64,000 nt of DNA from Escallonia rubra (GCA_033065855.1 JAVXUO010000139.1:1-64000); one strand, 5' to 3'; positions 29,401 through 39,375 are shown, counted from the stretch's first letter. The notes: generated by a model not told the origin, from the letters alone. Numbers and translations are program-made.

Positions 29401-31865
29401 CTGGTGTCGGGTTTGGTTCTGATAACTCTGGAGGCAGGAGCTGGAGCAAGTGCAATGGGGGGTGTTACTAGTATTGGGTTTTGGGGTGGGAGTGGGAGCA
29501 GACGCGAAGCTCGGGAGCGTCACTAATATTGAGAATCATGCAACACCAAGGAGCACCTCCAGTACTAAAGCCACTATTGCCTGTACTGCCACGGCCATCA
29601 CCGCCATACAACACCATAACCACCTATGAAGCACTGGTGCGGCACTGAGGGTGAAGTACCGGCACTGGATACGCGTCGGGTGCGGGTGCGCCTCGGGTGC
29701 GGCACCGGTGCGTGTCAGGTGCGTATCCGCCATTTTTTTTTAATTTTTTTAATTTCTTAAATCCCGGGTGCGTATCGGCTCAGATCTGTCACCACCGGCG
29801 ACCATCGGGAACCCCGGCGACCATCGGGAACCTCGGCGACCACCGGCGACCATCGGGGACTCCGGCGACTACCGGAAATCTGAGAGGAGACACTGGAGAG
29901 AAGGAGGAGAAGAAGAAGGAAGAACAAGAAGAAGAAGGAGGAGGAGGGGACTTACTGGCGACCCACTGCGTCGTCCCCGTGCGCCGAGTCCCGGCGACCC
30001 ACTGCGGCGAGCGCCGTGCGCCTGCTTCCAGAGAGTCGACCGTCGATATGTCTTCTTTTCTTCTTCTGATTAACTTGTTATGTTATATTATTTACATATT
30101 ATTAGTTTTGTTATATTATTTAAGGACCCCAATGTTAAGTTATTACATAAACCAACCTCAGTATTTCATAGAAATAGAAGTGATACCACATAAAAGCTTT
30201 ATTATCTTCAGTTTTACAATTTTAATATTTATAGAACAACCCATTAAACTTAACTAATTTGGTTGAAAGCTTTAAAATTTACAAAAGAACCCATTAAACT
30301 TAAAAACTCACTACTTTGGTTGGAATATTAATAACTTTTCACATGTATCAAACACATATATTATGATTATTAAGATTTAAATTGTTTAAAAATTAAATAC
30401 TAAGTATATATAATTAAAAAAATATTTATAAAATATGCCGTATCCCCGCCGCACCCGTATCTTAAAATTTTTAAAAATGCCGTATCCGCGTATCCGCATC
30501 CGTGTCGTATCCGCACCCGCACCTGAGTCCGTGCTTCTTAGATAACCACCACCACCACCATTTTTTATGTTTGTTTGGCTTGACAATCCGTACTTTCACA
30601 TGCTTGTGCGGGCGGGATGGAGTTGGGCTGGCAGTCTTGGTAACAAATCCTAAATTCGGGTGGTTGGAAGTTAGCAATGGCACCGAGATAGGGTGCACAT
30701 TGGGTCTGGGGTGCGGGATCCGAAACGCAAAACCCATAGCTGATCTGATCTATTGCGAGGCGGAAGCGTGGTGGACATGCATTGAGGCTTATGCTTCTGG
30801 GTCAGATTAGGCTTCATCTGTTGTATGGCTTTCACTGCTTAGCTCCTGTCACAGCCGTAAACATATGGTATTATATCTACTTTAGACATTTCGTTATCTG
30901 AGCATGCCATCTTAACTTAGCATTAGAGTGCTGGGGCATTAATCCTGCTGCACAGGGACTAGCCTTGCAAGGTGCAAGGGCCACAAAGTGGGTAGCAAAG
31001 CCCACATGGTCGAGGTCCAACAAGGTGGGTCCTTGGAATGATCTGCGAGGCAGGAAGTGGACCCATGAGGTAGGCCCAAGGAGCTCAAACGAGATACGAA
31101 TCCTGGCATTGAAAAGGATTAGCTGCACGTCTCCTGACAGCTTAAACATTTGGGAGAGTTGGTTATGATTTCTTGCATCAAGTGGTGTCAGAGCTCAATA
31201 ATCGAGTCTCCTCAGCGGGAGAATAATGCAGGGGCATTTATCCTGCTAGGCAGGGACCAGCCTTGCTAGGTGAAAAGTGGGTTCTAAGCCCCCCAGGATG
31301 GAGGTCCCATGAGCTGAAACCTTGGATGATTTGCGAAGTGGGAAATGGATCCGCGCAAGGAGCTAATTCGAGATACGATTCTTGGGCTCAAAGGATAAGT
31401 TGGTTGCCCTGTCCTGCATCATTTTCACAACGGATTAAGGCTGACTGCAGTTAAAGCCTCAAGCAGTTATTGTCTAAAATATGCAAGGCGAGTTGGCTTT
31501 TAGTTAGACCCAAACTAGAATTGATAATAACTGATGAAACTTTGATCTGCACGCTGTTATGATCTTTAAACATTTGCTTGATTCCGACTTTTTGAATTTA
31601 CTTGCATTCTCTTACTTATGATGGACCTATGAAAATCTCTGTCAACTCTACTAGATTTTTCTACTGTACTTTGGGTGTGAATATCCAGTGTTCCATTATT
31701 TTACTGCTGTGCTTTCTAGTTCATTTAGCGAGAAATATGTCAAATAAAACTTCCTCAATCGCCTTTTTCTTCTCTCTCGGAAGTTTTTGTAACTTTTCTC
31801 TTTCATGCTCTTAGGAACTCCAATCGATGAATATTGTCCCGCGATTAAAACTGACCGAGACTTGA
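2425..31865 (+). CDS. NRPC2: RNA polymerase III second-largest subunit (NRPC2), 3' part, 27 exons
   Basis: Catalytic-core subunit of nuclear RNA polymerase III, which transcribes tRNA and 5S rRNA genes. Exons: 2425-2463, 2560-2610, 2732-2830, 5683-5742, 5823-5915, 11792-11893, 11997-12107, 12232-12348, 13200-13316, 13412-13492, 13964-14068, 14145-14225, 14302-14433, 14521-14565, 15810-15887, 15991-16130, 16269-16359, 17110-17237, 17308-17443, 17535-17665, 20968-21093, 21168-21223, 22883-22953, 25095-25179, 25264-25367, 25748-25876, 31815-31865 (stop TGA). They total 2,559 bp with compatible phases and no internal stop. Landmarks: [20 protein letters not shown] (fork region), [18 protein letters not shown] (acidic pair near the active site), [15 protein letters not shown] (hybrid binding), [16 protein letters not shown], a C4 zinc site (CRKC and CSKC) and the C-terminus [16 protein letters not shown]. 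All this resembles Arabidopsis NRPC2 more than NRPB2. About 310 N-terminal residues are missing because the window starts inside the gene. Full conservation suggests a working gene; exon borders rest on homology. Confidence 0.95.
2831..5682 (+). other. NRPC2 intron, 2.85 kb
   Basis: The donor GTACTT follows codon ...DAMDDK and the acceptor TTGTAG precedes [12 protein letters not shown]. Inside, a 100-codon minus-strand open frame (3,672-3,974) and an 82-codon plus-strand frame (4,497-4,745) are not recognised and lack support. No intact mobile element with clear ends was found. Confidence 0.75.
7842..8125 (+). repeat. Tandem duplication, about 143-bp unit
   Basis: Two adjacent copies each begin near AAATTAGTTTACAGTAG (7,843 and 7,987). 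Both contain TCAATATCTATTG and CAACCTTCTAGAAATATA and end near TTGATGATCA or its equivalent. They differ by scattered substitutions and small indels. Confidence 0.85.
10130..10629. mobile_element. Stowaway-like MITE (Tc1/mariner) with CA-rich core
   Basis: The left end CTTCCTCCATTCCA and right end TGGAATGGAGGAG are inverted and flanked by TA on both sides (128-129 and 630-631 past 10,000), the signature of Stowaway elements. Length is 500 bp with no coding capacity. The core (about 10,255-10,495) is a degenerate CACACGCACA tract, which is unusual for this family. Confidence 0.65.
10255..10495. repeat. Degenerate (CA)n/(CACG)n tract
   Basis: About 240 bases dominated by CACACA and CACGCACA units on the plus strand. 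The Cys/Val-rich and His/Thr-rich open frames over it are by-products of the repeat. Confidence 0.9.
12349..13199 (+). other. NRPC2 intron, 0.85 kb
   Basis: The donor GTATGT follows ...EEGPIISL and the acceptor CATTAG precedes [15 protein letters not shown] see no element or gene in it. Confidence 0.85.
13493..13963 (+). other. NRPC2 intron, 0.47 kb
   Basis: The donor GTAAGC follows ...FVNEKQ and the acceptor TGGCAG precedes [15 protein letters not shown]. It is T-rich and nothing else is seen in it. Confidence 0.85.
14566..15809 (+). other. NRPC2 intron with a GC donor (GC-AG class)
   Basis: The exon ends ...GNIAYNQ at CAG and the intron begins GCAAGT instead of GT. The acceptor is TTTGCAG before [15 protein letters not shown]. 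No alternative GT site nearby keeps the conserved reading, so this is a genuine GC-AG intron with an otherwise strong donor. The 1.2-kb intron holds no recognisable element. Confidence 0.8.
16360..17109 (+). other. NRPC2 intron with a possible small TIR element
   Basis: GGAGCGGATCCACC near 16,438 and CCTAGCTCCGCCATTGG near 16,573 are imperfectly inverted, like the ends of common plant elements beginning with GGCGGAGCCA. No target duplication was resolved. Two similar blocks (about 16,670-16,800 and 16,840-16,990) repeat AGCCTGC, AATCATA, AACCCAG and ATCTGCCAACACT motifs, a diverged direct duplication. Confidence 0.45.
19641..20392. mobile_element. Non-autonomous element with about 85-bp terminal inverted repeats
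   Basis: The left arm starts GTGGACAAAAATACCCCTAA and the right arm ends with its near inverted complement (TTAGGGGTATTTTTGTCC). Matching continues inward through GGCAGTTAG, CCCTCTT and GGCAATACC motifs for about 85 bases. The arms run into CCACCACC-type sequence. No transposase is visible and the target duplication is unclear, so the superfamily is unassigned; long TIRs favour a MULE. Confidence 0.6.
20566..20889 (+). repeat. Near-perfect 162-bp tandem duplication
   Basis: Copies 20,566-20,727 and 20,728-20,889 both begin GTTCTATGTTTAACTA and end TTTTATTAA. By eye they differ at a single base (ACTATATG versus ACTAAATG). The pair lies in an NRPC2 intron just upstream of the acceptor at 20,967. 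This is a very recent duplication, or possibly an assembly or haplotype artefact. Confidence 0.95.
21224..22882 (+). other. NRPC2 intron, 1.66 kb
   Basis: The donor GTTCCC follows ...DFIYSG (phase 1) and the acceptor TTTCAG precedes [14 protein letters not shown]. No clear element or gene is seen. Confidence 0.8.
22954..25094 (+). other. NRPC2 intron, 2.1 kb, with a GGT-rich element
   Basis: This lies between ...KLKHM and [15 protein letters not shown]. The first kilobase shows nothing recognisable; the rest is a degenerate inverted-end element with a Gly/Val-codon-like GGTGGT core (24,010-24,965). Confidence 0.7.
24010..24965. mobile_element. Probable degenerate non-autonomous TIR element with (GGT)n-rich core
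   Basis: The left edge (GGGCCTCTTTGATATCG, then GTTTTCAGTTTTCAAAA) and the right edge (AAACTGAAAAAAAG, then CAACACTACC) are loosely inverted. They resemble plant elements whose ends read TTTGATAACG...TTTTCAGTTTTT. The core has CCACCACC on one side and GGTGGTGG on the other. Target duplication was not resolved. Confidence 0.4.
25368..25747 (+). other. NRPC2 intron, 0.38 kb
   Basis: The donor GTGTGT follows ...SSDPFEVQ and the acceptor GTACAG precedes the zinc-site exon [16 protein letters not shown]. Nothing else is seen. Confidence 0.85.
26111..26130 (+). repeat. (TC)n microsatellite
   Basis: Uninterrupted TC dinucleotide run of about 18-20 bases in the last NRPC2 intron. Confidence 0.9.
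27496..27860. repeat. Pair of related blocks about 280 bp apart
   Basis: GTAAACAGGGGGCAGTGGGA at 27,496 is echoed by GCAAACAGGGGCAATGGGA at 27,776. Each is followed by an (A/G)GTCAACCT- or CTCAACCTGAAA-like run and an AAAAGCCCC- or AAAGCCCAAAA-like run. CCGATGTGGGACT at about 27,594 is a motif common in plant LTR-type repeats. This may be the remnant of an LTR-type element; no boundaries were fixed. Confidence 0.35.
29217..29288. repeat. Perfect 33-bp inverted repeat with 6-nt loop
   Basis: The left arm 29,217-29,249 (starting TTTTATGGACTAGG) is exactly complementary to the right arm 29,256-29,288 (ending CCTAGTCCATAAAA), with loop CACATA. If transcribed within the NRPC2 pre-mRNA it would form a 33-bp perfect stem. 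The surrounding 240 bp has GTCCGACA and GTATCCGACAC motifs like the element at 244-912, so it may derive from such an element. Confidence 0.95.
29624..30541. mobile_element. TIR element with 8-bp target duplication and GC-rich core
   Basis: The ends are CTATGAAGCAC and GTGCTTCTTAG (inverted, one mismatch), flanked by perfect ATAACCAC copies (29,616-29,623 and 30,542-30,549). The subterminal parts repeat GGTGCG and GTATCCGC motifs. The core holds short tandem CCGGCGACCATCGGGAA-type repeats (about 29,800-29,875) and a GAAGAAGAAGGA tract. Open frames through it are low-complexity Arg/Glu/Pro. No transposase is visible; an 8-bp duplication suggests hAT, or a MULE with a shortened duplication. Confidence 0.7.
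30934..31440. repeat. Two LTR-like direct blocks, possible fossil LTR element
   Basis: GGGGCATTAATCCTGCTG at 30,934 and GGGGCATTTATCCTGCTA at 31,231 start two related blocks 297 bp apart. Both contain AGGGAC(T/C)AGCCTTGC and GAGATACGA motifs. Between them GTGGTGTCAGAGC (about 31,180) resembles the primer-binding site complementary to initiator tRNA-Met (TGGTATCAGAGC). I read this as a small, old and broken LTR-type element. Confidence 0.4.
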
Positions 31866-32940
31866 TCCGATGGGTTTCCCCTCCAAGGATGGAAGCAACA
31901 CGGCCGGGGTATCTGTTCCAGTGCCGTGTCCCTGGATGTCAATGGCATTACAACATGACATTTCACTCGTCTGCACGTTGTGGAGGAGATGATAAAGTCA
32001 TCAAGCCAGAGGATTGAAGAGGCTTCGATGCTTAGCACCTATCTCTACATGTACATTCTTATCTGAACTCTGAATCCTTGTGCAGAACATCCGTGTTGGA
32101 CGCTCATCTTATACAAATTGCATACTCAAGCTGCCAACTTAGTATTTGGTTACCGATGGAATTTACAGACTGCATCCTCGTCCTTTTAATTTTTTGAGCA
32201 TGTACTCTGCCCCAAGTTAGGTCATTGAAGTGGAATAGACGGATCGTAGCTGGAACGTATCAAGATCTAATTGGTGGAATAGACAGAAAGGAGCTATTGG
32301 AACAAATAATCTTTAGATAGGTATCGTTTAAAACAAATTAAAAGTACGACGATGAAAATAAAATAAAAGGGAAAATAAGACGAATTTTTTTTAATGCTAG
32401 TTTCCCATGTTTAAACTGAACCCCTGATTGTGCATAGTGCAGTAATCAAACTGGACAAAAATTAAGAAAGAGTAAACCAAAAAAAAAATGAAGTAAATAG
32501 TATTAGGTACTCTTGTCTTGCAAAAAACAAGTGCGCCTTGTGATTTTTTTTTTAAATTTTAAATAGGAGAATTGATATCAATAAGAAGAGTGCATTTTTA
32601 GTTATACAAGTAGCTAGACTTCTTTGGGAGAAGAAAAACCCTCCTGACATAAGCGTTAACTAGTTTTTTTTTTAATGTTTAGAACTGCAATTCAATATGG
32701 CCCGTTGCTCGTCAGTATGGAGAATCGAACTCGGGATCTCGAGGTCATTCCTCGAGTCCCTTTGCTACTTCCATCACCCCCAAGGGTTAAGCGGTTACTA
32801 GTTGAAAAGGTCGATGTGTGCGTGAAGTACTAAAGCCCGCTGTCACAAACATGGCCCGATGCCTATTAAGTCCATGTCTCCTTTTTTTATTTTATTTTAT
32901 GAAACCGAACCAAATACATTGGGTTTCATCTCATGTGGCT
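31866..32940 (+). other. NRPC2 3' UTR and intergenic spacer
   Basis: The 1.1 kb after the NRPC2 stop, before the first duplicated block. It is AT-rich with AATAAAATAAAA at about 32,357, which could serve polyadenylation if the 3' UTR is about 0.5 kb. Nothing else is recognised. Confidence 0.5.
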
Positions 32941-35076
32941 GGAGGTAGGGCTGCAAGCGAGGTGAGTACTCTGCTCATTATGAATTACTCGGCTCGTGTT
33001 CGTCATGAACTTTGAATTGATGTTCGAGCTGATCTCGGCTCGGATCGTGTAAATGACCTTAATTGAAAAAGAAAAGGAAACATTAGATATTGTAATATCA
33101 TTCACACACAAGCTGAATCCCTAATATTTGCACATCAACAGTCACTAAACCAAAATCTAAAAGAACCCTTCCAATTACTCAAACCAGATCCCTAATATCA
33201 TGTTGGGCTGATAGCTTGGCAAATCTGGATGGGCCCATGAATGCAACTCGGCATCTAAGGCAGACCTTTATTTCTTGAGATTAGTTTGGCCCGGAAGTGT
33301 AATCTGATAAGCTCCTTTTTTGGGCTATTAGCCCCTCTGTCTCTATGTATGTATCAAAAATAAGAAACCTTCTGTTCTCATCAACCTCCCTCTTGTCGGC
33401 TCTGGGTCCCTGCTCTAAGGCTGTTGCCAGATTTCAGCCTTTGAATGAGCCGTCTTTGGCTTCTAAATGTACCGAATTAAATCTATTTGTTCCTCAATTT
33501 TGTCCACTAAAGTTAAAAGTGAATCCATTCTGGTCCCTAGGTTCTCATCAAGACGAAGTGTTGCATCTCCCAACTGCAAGAACTCTTATGAAATGAGAGC
33601 CCCAAGAGAAGCTCCAACGTTGATTAATGTGGAAGAGACCAAAAGCCATGCGATTGCAGAGATCATAACCATTTTTATAGACAATATGTTGGTACTACGA
33701 ACTTACATGGGTTAACAATAATTAATTCAACACTTAAAAAGTGGACATAGGCGCCGTTTTATCGTCTAGTGACAAGATAATTTTTTAGTTCGATAACCAA
33801 GGAAATTATTGAATAATACTTGGAAATCGATCGACAACAAGGTCGGGAAATGGTCATTTCAGCTTTACTAAGGCTTGCTGCGATGATTGCCAATCTAAGA
33901 AAATGGCTCAAAAGTGCAGAGAAGATGTACAAAAACCTATTGCCCCAGCCTTCTCCAATTTTCTCAGCTTTTCGTCTCCGTGATAACTGAATTGATAGCT
34001 TACAACAAAGTGCAATACAAAAGTATTGTATAGGTCAATTAGCGACAAATGCAAATGAATTAATCACATCCAACCCACAAAAAGGTCATACAGCAAGCTG
34101 AACGTCCCCAATGTCGGGCTGAGCGGCTATCTCTTCAAACTGCTTCTTCACGCTCATGTCAATCAACTTCGACCCCGAGTTGCCGTACCTGATCGTGAAA
34201 CCAGCGACCAACGAGGGGCCAATCACCGTCTTGATCCTCACATTCTTCGACCCAGTAAGCCGCTGCACCCCCTTGGCGATCTGGGCCAGGTGCTGCGACT
34301 CCAGCTGCACCACCAAGGTGACAACGGCCATCTCCGTGTCGGTCAGGCTGTTGTACACCAGCTCGAACTCCTTGACTATGAACATTGAACCGATCAAACT
34401 GAACTTATTAAAATATGTTAACTATTCGATTTTACATTTCTCAAATCAACATCATTACCGTTCGATTCATGAATCACAACTGATAATAAACCACTCAATT
34501 ATTTTTAGTAACATTCATTGATAATTTTCACATACTGCTAAGCAAAAGCCAAATAAACAAAACATTGAAAGTTAAGAGAAAAGAAAATAAGGAGAACGCT
34601 TATAACACGAAAGTTAGGGCTCCATATTTCTCCCGCTATCACAACTAGGCAGATAGGGCATCGCCTTTCTTAAGTCCAGGATTCTTGGTCCGGCGTTTTC
34701 TCGTTGACAAACCAATTAAGTTAAGACCATTCGTAATTACTCATTCTTTCTTATACATCGATGACAAAAACGTTGGGTTTTCATTTTAACATAATGCTTA
34801 TATTTTATGTTAACACGAGCACTTGGATATTGAGTGTAACAAGATTATGTGCATTTTAGATAAAATATAACTTTAGTTTTGAATAATATTTACATTGAAT
34901 AATAGGTGTGCAAAGGGATAACTTTAATAAATAGCACAAAAGGATAGGCAAGCAGCTGCGGTGGTGGCTTTTCCGGCGAGGTGATTGCGGGGTACTTGCC
35001 ACAGAGGTGACGGCGAGTGGAGGTGGTTGTGTTGCACGGTGGGGGAAGGGAACTTGGAGGCGAGGACGGATGACAG
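32941..35076. repeat. Duplicated module P, copy 1 (DUF247 3' flank plus antisense atpD fragment)
   Basis: Collinear with 49,431-51,618. About 33,070-33,830 matches the sister copy without a difference by eye, while the rest differs by a few percent. The segment from GCTGATAGCTTGGCAAATC onward also matches the 3' flanks of both DUF247 genes (near 47,300 and 61,440), so this is a DUF247 downstream flank without its gene. The left edge TAGGGCTGCAAGCGAG resembles a hAT-type end. An LTR insertion follows at 35,077. Confidence 0.85.
34086..34397 (-). pseudogene. atpD: Chloroplast ATP synthase delta subunit, C-terminal fragment, copy 1
   Basis: A 103-codon minus-strand frame ends at the natural stop and matches the C-terminal part of the nuclear-encoded delta subunit of chloroplast ATP synthase. 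Shared stretches are LAQIAKGVQRLTGSKNVRIK, SLVAGFTIRYGNSGSKLIDM and SVKKQ.EEIAAQ. The transit peptide and N-terminal half are absent and the first 5-6 residues are unrelated, so it cannot make a functional subunit. It is intronless, with 3'-UTR-like sequence on its low-coordinate side. It shares VIGPSLV and QFEEIAAQPDIGD with copy 3 but not copy 2, so it was duplicated after decay began. Confidence 0.85.
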
Positions 35077-37700
35077 TGTAAGACCCCAAATAATCTATAA
35101 TTAATTATTTTAATTCTTGGGCTACTTTTGAAGTTTTAATAATATTTTGAAATTCTTTTTGAATAAGTAACATATCTTTAGGGGCCCTTTAGAGTAATTT
35201 ACCAAGTTTAGAGAAATAAAAAGACCGGTTAGTTTGTGTTTTATCGTTAAACTGAGTCTGATCTTTTAGAGAGAGGGAAAAGAAAGAGAAAATTAAGATT
35301 TGTGAATTTCAACATTCTACTCACAATGGTAAGTGATCAATCCTAAACCTTAATCAAAATATAATTGATTTGAAGATTTTAATCTTAGTGGTTGATTTTA
35401 ATAATTAGATTTGATATTTTTGAAGGTTAAACAACTTTGCGAATTTTGTAGCGTGAATTGAGGCAAATGTTACATATAATACATCTGCATCTATAAAATT
35501 GGTACCCTTCGTCGGTCTTATCCGATCGTGCTTATACATTGAATCTTACGCTGACACCCATAATTTTCTTACGCTGACGCTCATAATTGATTGCTGATAC
35601 GTTGAATCGTGTGGCCCTGTGTATCATTACCGCTCACTGTACTGGAACAATGAATTGATGTACCCGTTCTTGTCATTTTGCTGCTATATTCACAAGTCCT
35701 GAACCAAATTCAGGCGTGGCTTGTTGCCGTCCACGTGCTAGAAAATTGTCATTCAAAGCAACCATTATTGGTATTGAACTGCCACATGGCAGTTCAAAGT
35801 CCTGAACCACATGTCCGTTTGACCTCCCTGAATTGAACTAATATTTTAGAACTTTCACGTACTTAGGTTAACGTGATACCATGACATGATATGACAATTG
35901 CTACCGGTATGCAAACTTTGAACTTAGAACATCCGCGTGCTTAGATTAACGTGCTTTACAGTCACGTGTTACGTGATTGTATTGTTTTGATTATTAGTTC
36001 AATTATTTGATTATGACCTTTTGATTTTGTTTCGACCTTTGATGGGTTAATATCCCGTAATGTAGAGGTGTCAAACGGGCCGGGCGGCCCGCGGCCCAGC
36101 CCGATCCAGCCCGAAAAAAGCCCGGCCCGGCCCGGCCCGCAGGTGAACAGTGCAGGCCCGCAGGCATAGGGCCTTGGGCCTGGGCTTGGACCAGGCCTGG
36201 ATTTCCAAAAAAATGGCCCGGGCCAGGCCCGGCCCGGTTTTGGCCCGAAACAGGCCCGGCCCGTTTTCGGCCCGGATCTGGCCCGATTTTGGCCCAAAAT
36301 CAGCCCTATTTCGGCCCTATTTTGGCCTGCCCCACCTTTTTAAAAAAAAAAAACTTGCCCTCCCCTTTTCCCTCCCATTTCCACTCCCAATTGCCGTGAC
36401 GCAATGATTTAAACCATGAACCAAGCATACCCGACATGACTTGACTTGATGGTCTAATTTGCCAATAAAAGCAGTTCAAAGATCCCAGCAAGTTTAGCCT
36501 TATATAGCGTGTATTCTCTATCAAACTTGGTTTCAGTTGTTCCTATTTCCTGTTAACCCTGCCGACTGGAACAAATTTTCCCTTGGTTTAGGTACAAATT
36601 AGTACTGAAAAAAAAAAACTAATTAAAACTAGAAACGTGCCTTAGCCTCCGTTCACCATGCGCATCTTTATCCAGGTCTTCCAGTAAGCTGGTTGGAGGT
36701 TTGTCAAGCATCCAAAGTTCGACAAGAATCAAAACACAAGCCTTCGCTAATTTGTTTGCATATTGGTCTCTCGCAAATAGAAAATAAATTTCCTTTGTTG
36801 AATGCAATTTGTATCCAACAAGGAAAGATTGGCTTCAACTGTATGATTATTGTTATATCCGTCTACACTTATGCCAATTAAGTAACAACAAATTATTTAT
36901 GGACCTATATGTCACTAACAATAAACAAAATTTTCTTCTACTGCCGTAATTGGAGCAAAATGTTTCTTCTAGGTGTAATTAACGAAATGGTTTAAATTAG
37001 AATATTTGTTGTTACTTTACTTGCTTATACACATTATTAAATTAGAATTTGTGTACATAATAACAAGAAAATATCGCAATTAAAGTTTTTATTTTGAATA
37101 ACCGGAGAATTTAAAAAAAAAAAAAAAATTTTTGGCCCGGGCCCGGCCCAAGCCCGGCCCTAGATATTGGGCCTAGGGCCAGGGCCTGGACTGGGCCTAG
37201 GTTTCCCTTCGGCAGGCCCGGCCCGGCCCGGCCCGGTTGGCAGCCCCACTGGCCCGGCCCCGGCCCGGCCCGACAGCAGGCCCGATGGGCTTGGGCTGGG
37301 CCGGCCCAAGCCCGGCCCTTTGACATCTCTACCGTAATGAGATTTGTCGTGCCAAGATTAACTATCGTCTTTGTACCTTGTTTTCATATGTTTCGTTTTG
37401 ACTCGGTTACATATTATTAGATACATGCGTTGTACTCTGTGGGTGTGTGCGTGTAATCTTTACTGGGCTTTGTGCTCCCCCCCCCCTTTCTCCTCCCATT
37501 TCAGGTAATTAAGCTGAGACATTAGTAGATGAGTTATCTATAAGCATGAGTCAGAGTTGTTTTTTAATTGTAGACTCTTTTTAGTTACTTGAAAATGAGA
37601 ACTTGTAATAGTTTGATTAAGTAGCTTTTGGTAACCCCAATGTTTGGGAAGTGACTATTGTTATTAGATTTCCGCTGCATTTATTAGACTTTGAGGATAA
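35077..37700. mobile_element. Truncated solo LTR (Ty3/gypsy-like), with a hAT inside
   Basis: It starts TGTAAGACCCCAAATAAT immediately after ATGACAG and is collinear with the complete copy at 51,619-54,657. Its right part is missing compared with that copy: it joins module Q at about 37,700. A hAT element (36,063-37,331) is inserted within it. No internal retrotransposon sequence is present. It is a fossil shared by both duplicated blocks, so it predates that duplication. Confidence 0.7.
36063..37331. mobile_element. Non-autonomous hAT element, copy 1
   Basis: The ends are TAGAGGTGTCAAACGGGC and its inverted counterpart (GCCCTTTGACATCTCTA). Perfect 8-bp target duplication CCGTAATG (36,055-36,062 and 37,332-37,339). 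The unoccupied site with a single CCGTAATG survives at 54,138-54,145. Both ends hold dense GCCCGG repeats and the AT-richer core has no transposase. Length 1,269 bp. Open frames through the Gly/Pro/Arg-rich ends are by-products. Confidence 0.92.
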
Positions 37701-39375
37701 AAAGGGATCAATTGACAAAATAACACAATCGCTCCCTTCGAGAAAAAGTCACTAGTTTATGCCACTAAAGTCACAAAAATATTGCAGAAAACAGAATGCC
37801 TTAGCGTAAAGAAAATAATTTGGTGAATCAAAAAAGAGTTTTTACATATTAAACTTTGCTTTTAACACTTGATGCCTTCGTGCGAGGTAGCCAATAGGCA
37901 AGATATAATTGGTAACGAAGAAGTGAGGAGATGGGTTAACAAGAGTAAGGCCTTTTTCTTGTTATTATTAAGAAAATGCTTTATGAGGTCTGACATGGAG
38001 AAACTAACAAGAAGGACTTGGGAGACTTAAGGACGAACGACCAAGGGTCAAGGGAGAGTGAAGTGGAAGCCATAGATATGTAGAAGAGGCAAGAAAAAAG
38101 GACAGCGGCAGAACCTTCGTCCCTAAGTGCTACGTACATACATGTGAGGTTCAGCTTTTTGGCTAATCAAGTCAAAAAAATGCCAGAACTTTGCAAAAGC
38201 TGGTCGCTATAAAACTGAGCAAAGAGATGAGAGATCCATGTGAGCGTCTGGCCCCAAAGTCATTCAACATTAGGAGTCTTTCTTTAAAACTAGCGTACTG
38301 TAAGACGCCTTCACAGAAGTTCCTGTTCAGGCTTCTCACCATCAACAGGTTCTCCATCTCCCCGGCCGGTTGCAGCTCCTTTACATTTCTCGAAACGCAG
38401 CAATAAAGGTATCTCTCTCCCCCTCTCTCCCTACAATCAGTTGTCTTCGCACTTGTTTCTTTCATATTGATACGGAGTATATTTTAAGAGTCCATATATC
38501 ATACCGAGCAAAAGTAACTCAATCAGTAGAGTCCCGCTATTTTTTGTGTCGAGGTCCAATCATACTGACGACAATGCAAAAAGACACTACGAAACTCCAT
38601 GCCATTGAGAAAATTGTGAAACCACCTAATAGGCACTAGAAAATATATTTGTCGATCAGATGCACCGGGTAACTCCGTCCTTAGATGAGAGTGCTCCGTA
38701 TTACTAAACAACGTGATTATTGTTTTAATTTTCTTTTGGTCACGTCATAAGTTATTGCAAGTAATATTTTGATGAATCAAGATGTGCTACAAGCTGTGGT
38801 TGTCCCAAACTAGTGGGGGTGACCTATGCATTGGGCTAAGCAGGTTTTAACCAACCCAACCACGGACTTGGCGGCTCTAAAATAACCAACCTAAAAATAA
38901 TAAGGTTAGGCCGAGGAAAAGGGGTGGTTGTAGCTAAAAAGTGGTAATTTTTGAATTTTTGCGAACCCAAAAAATTGAATTGGAAAGTTATTGGTTGTAA
39001 GATTCTGGAATTGTATACTCGCTTTGAAATTTCAATTCACAACCGCTCTTGCTCTCACACGTGATTCGTGCAGCCAAGGGACTGGGCTAAGTTTCGCTTT
39101 TTCCGGTACACAATTGGAGCTTCTTTTAACACCAAGTTAACGTATTTCGTTTATGCAGCCATAACCATTTAAGCCATTGAATCTTTGACTAGGCTTCATG
39201 TTGTGATTAGCTAGTAGACACCAATATGTGGGTCTAGCAAAATTGTGTAATATTTTTTGTTTATACATAATTTCGCACTTTTTAATCTCTAAAAATTACC
39301 TTACCACCGTAAGTGGTAAGCAAATTGAGTCCATTGTATGCACCAAAACGATTTTACGCAAGATCTTAAAGTAAG

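Larger units (their letters stand above)
25877..31814 (+). other. Last NRPC2 intron, 5.9 kb, a mobile-element sink
   Basis: The donor GTAAAT follows ...CKLLFQ and the acceptor CTCTTAG precedes the final 17-codon exon. Contents: a (TC)n run (26,111-26,130), a repeat pair (27,496-27,860), CCGGTT-rich sequence (about 28,740-28,930), a perfect hairpin (29,217-29,288), a TIR element (29,624-30,541) and a second repeat pair (30,934-31,440). The final exon encodes the conserved C-terminus, so correct splicing across all this is needed for a complete subunit. Confidence 0.85.

Noticed and set aside
31178-31192. tRNA gene
   Set aside because: TGGTGTCAGAGC resembles an LTR primer-binding site; no cloverleaf or A/B boxes could be placed around it.
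33345-33715. Identical 82-83-codon frames in two P copies (also 49,860-50,230)
   Set aside because: They look conserved only because the two copies are recent duplicates. The equivalent flank in the older P copies does not keep the frame.
35962-37326. Gly/Pro/Arg-rich frames across the hAT ends (also 52,212-53,532)
   Set aside because: They come from GCCCGG repeats of the terminal regions; no transposase motifs.
38282-38290. CRISPR-like or phage-like repeats among the regularly recurring modules
   Set aside because: This is plant nuclear DNA. The recurrences are large segmental duplications, not short spaced repeats.
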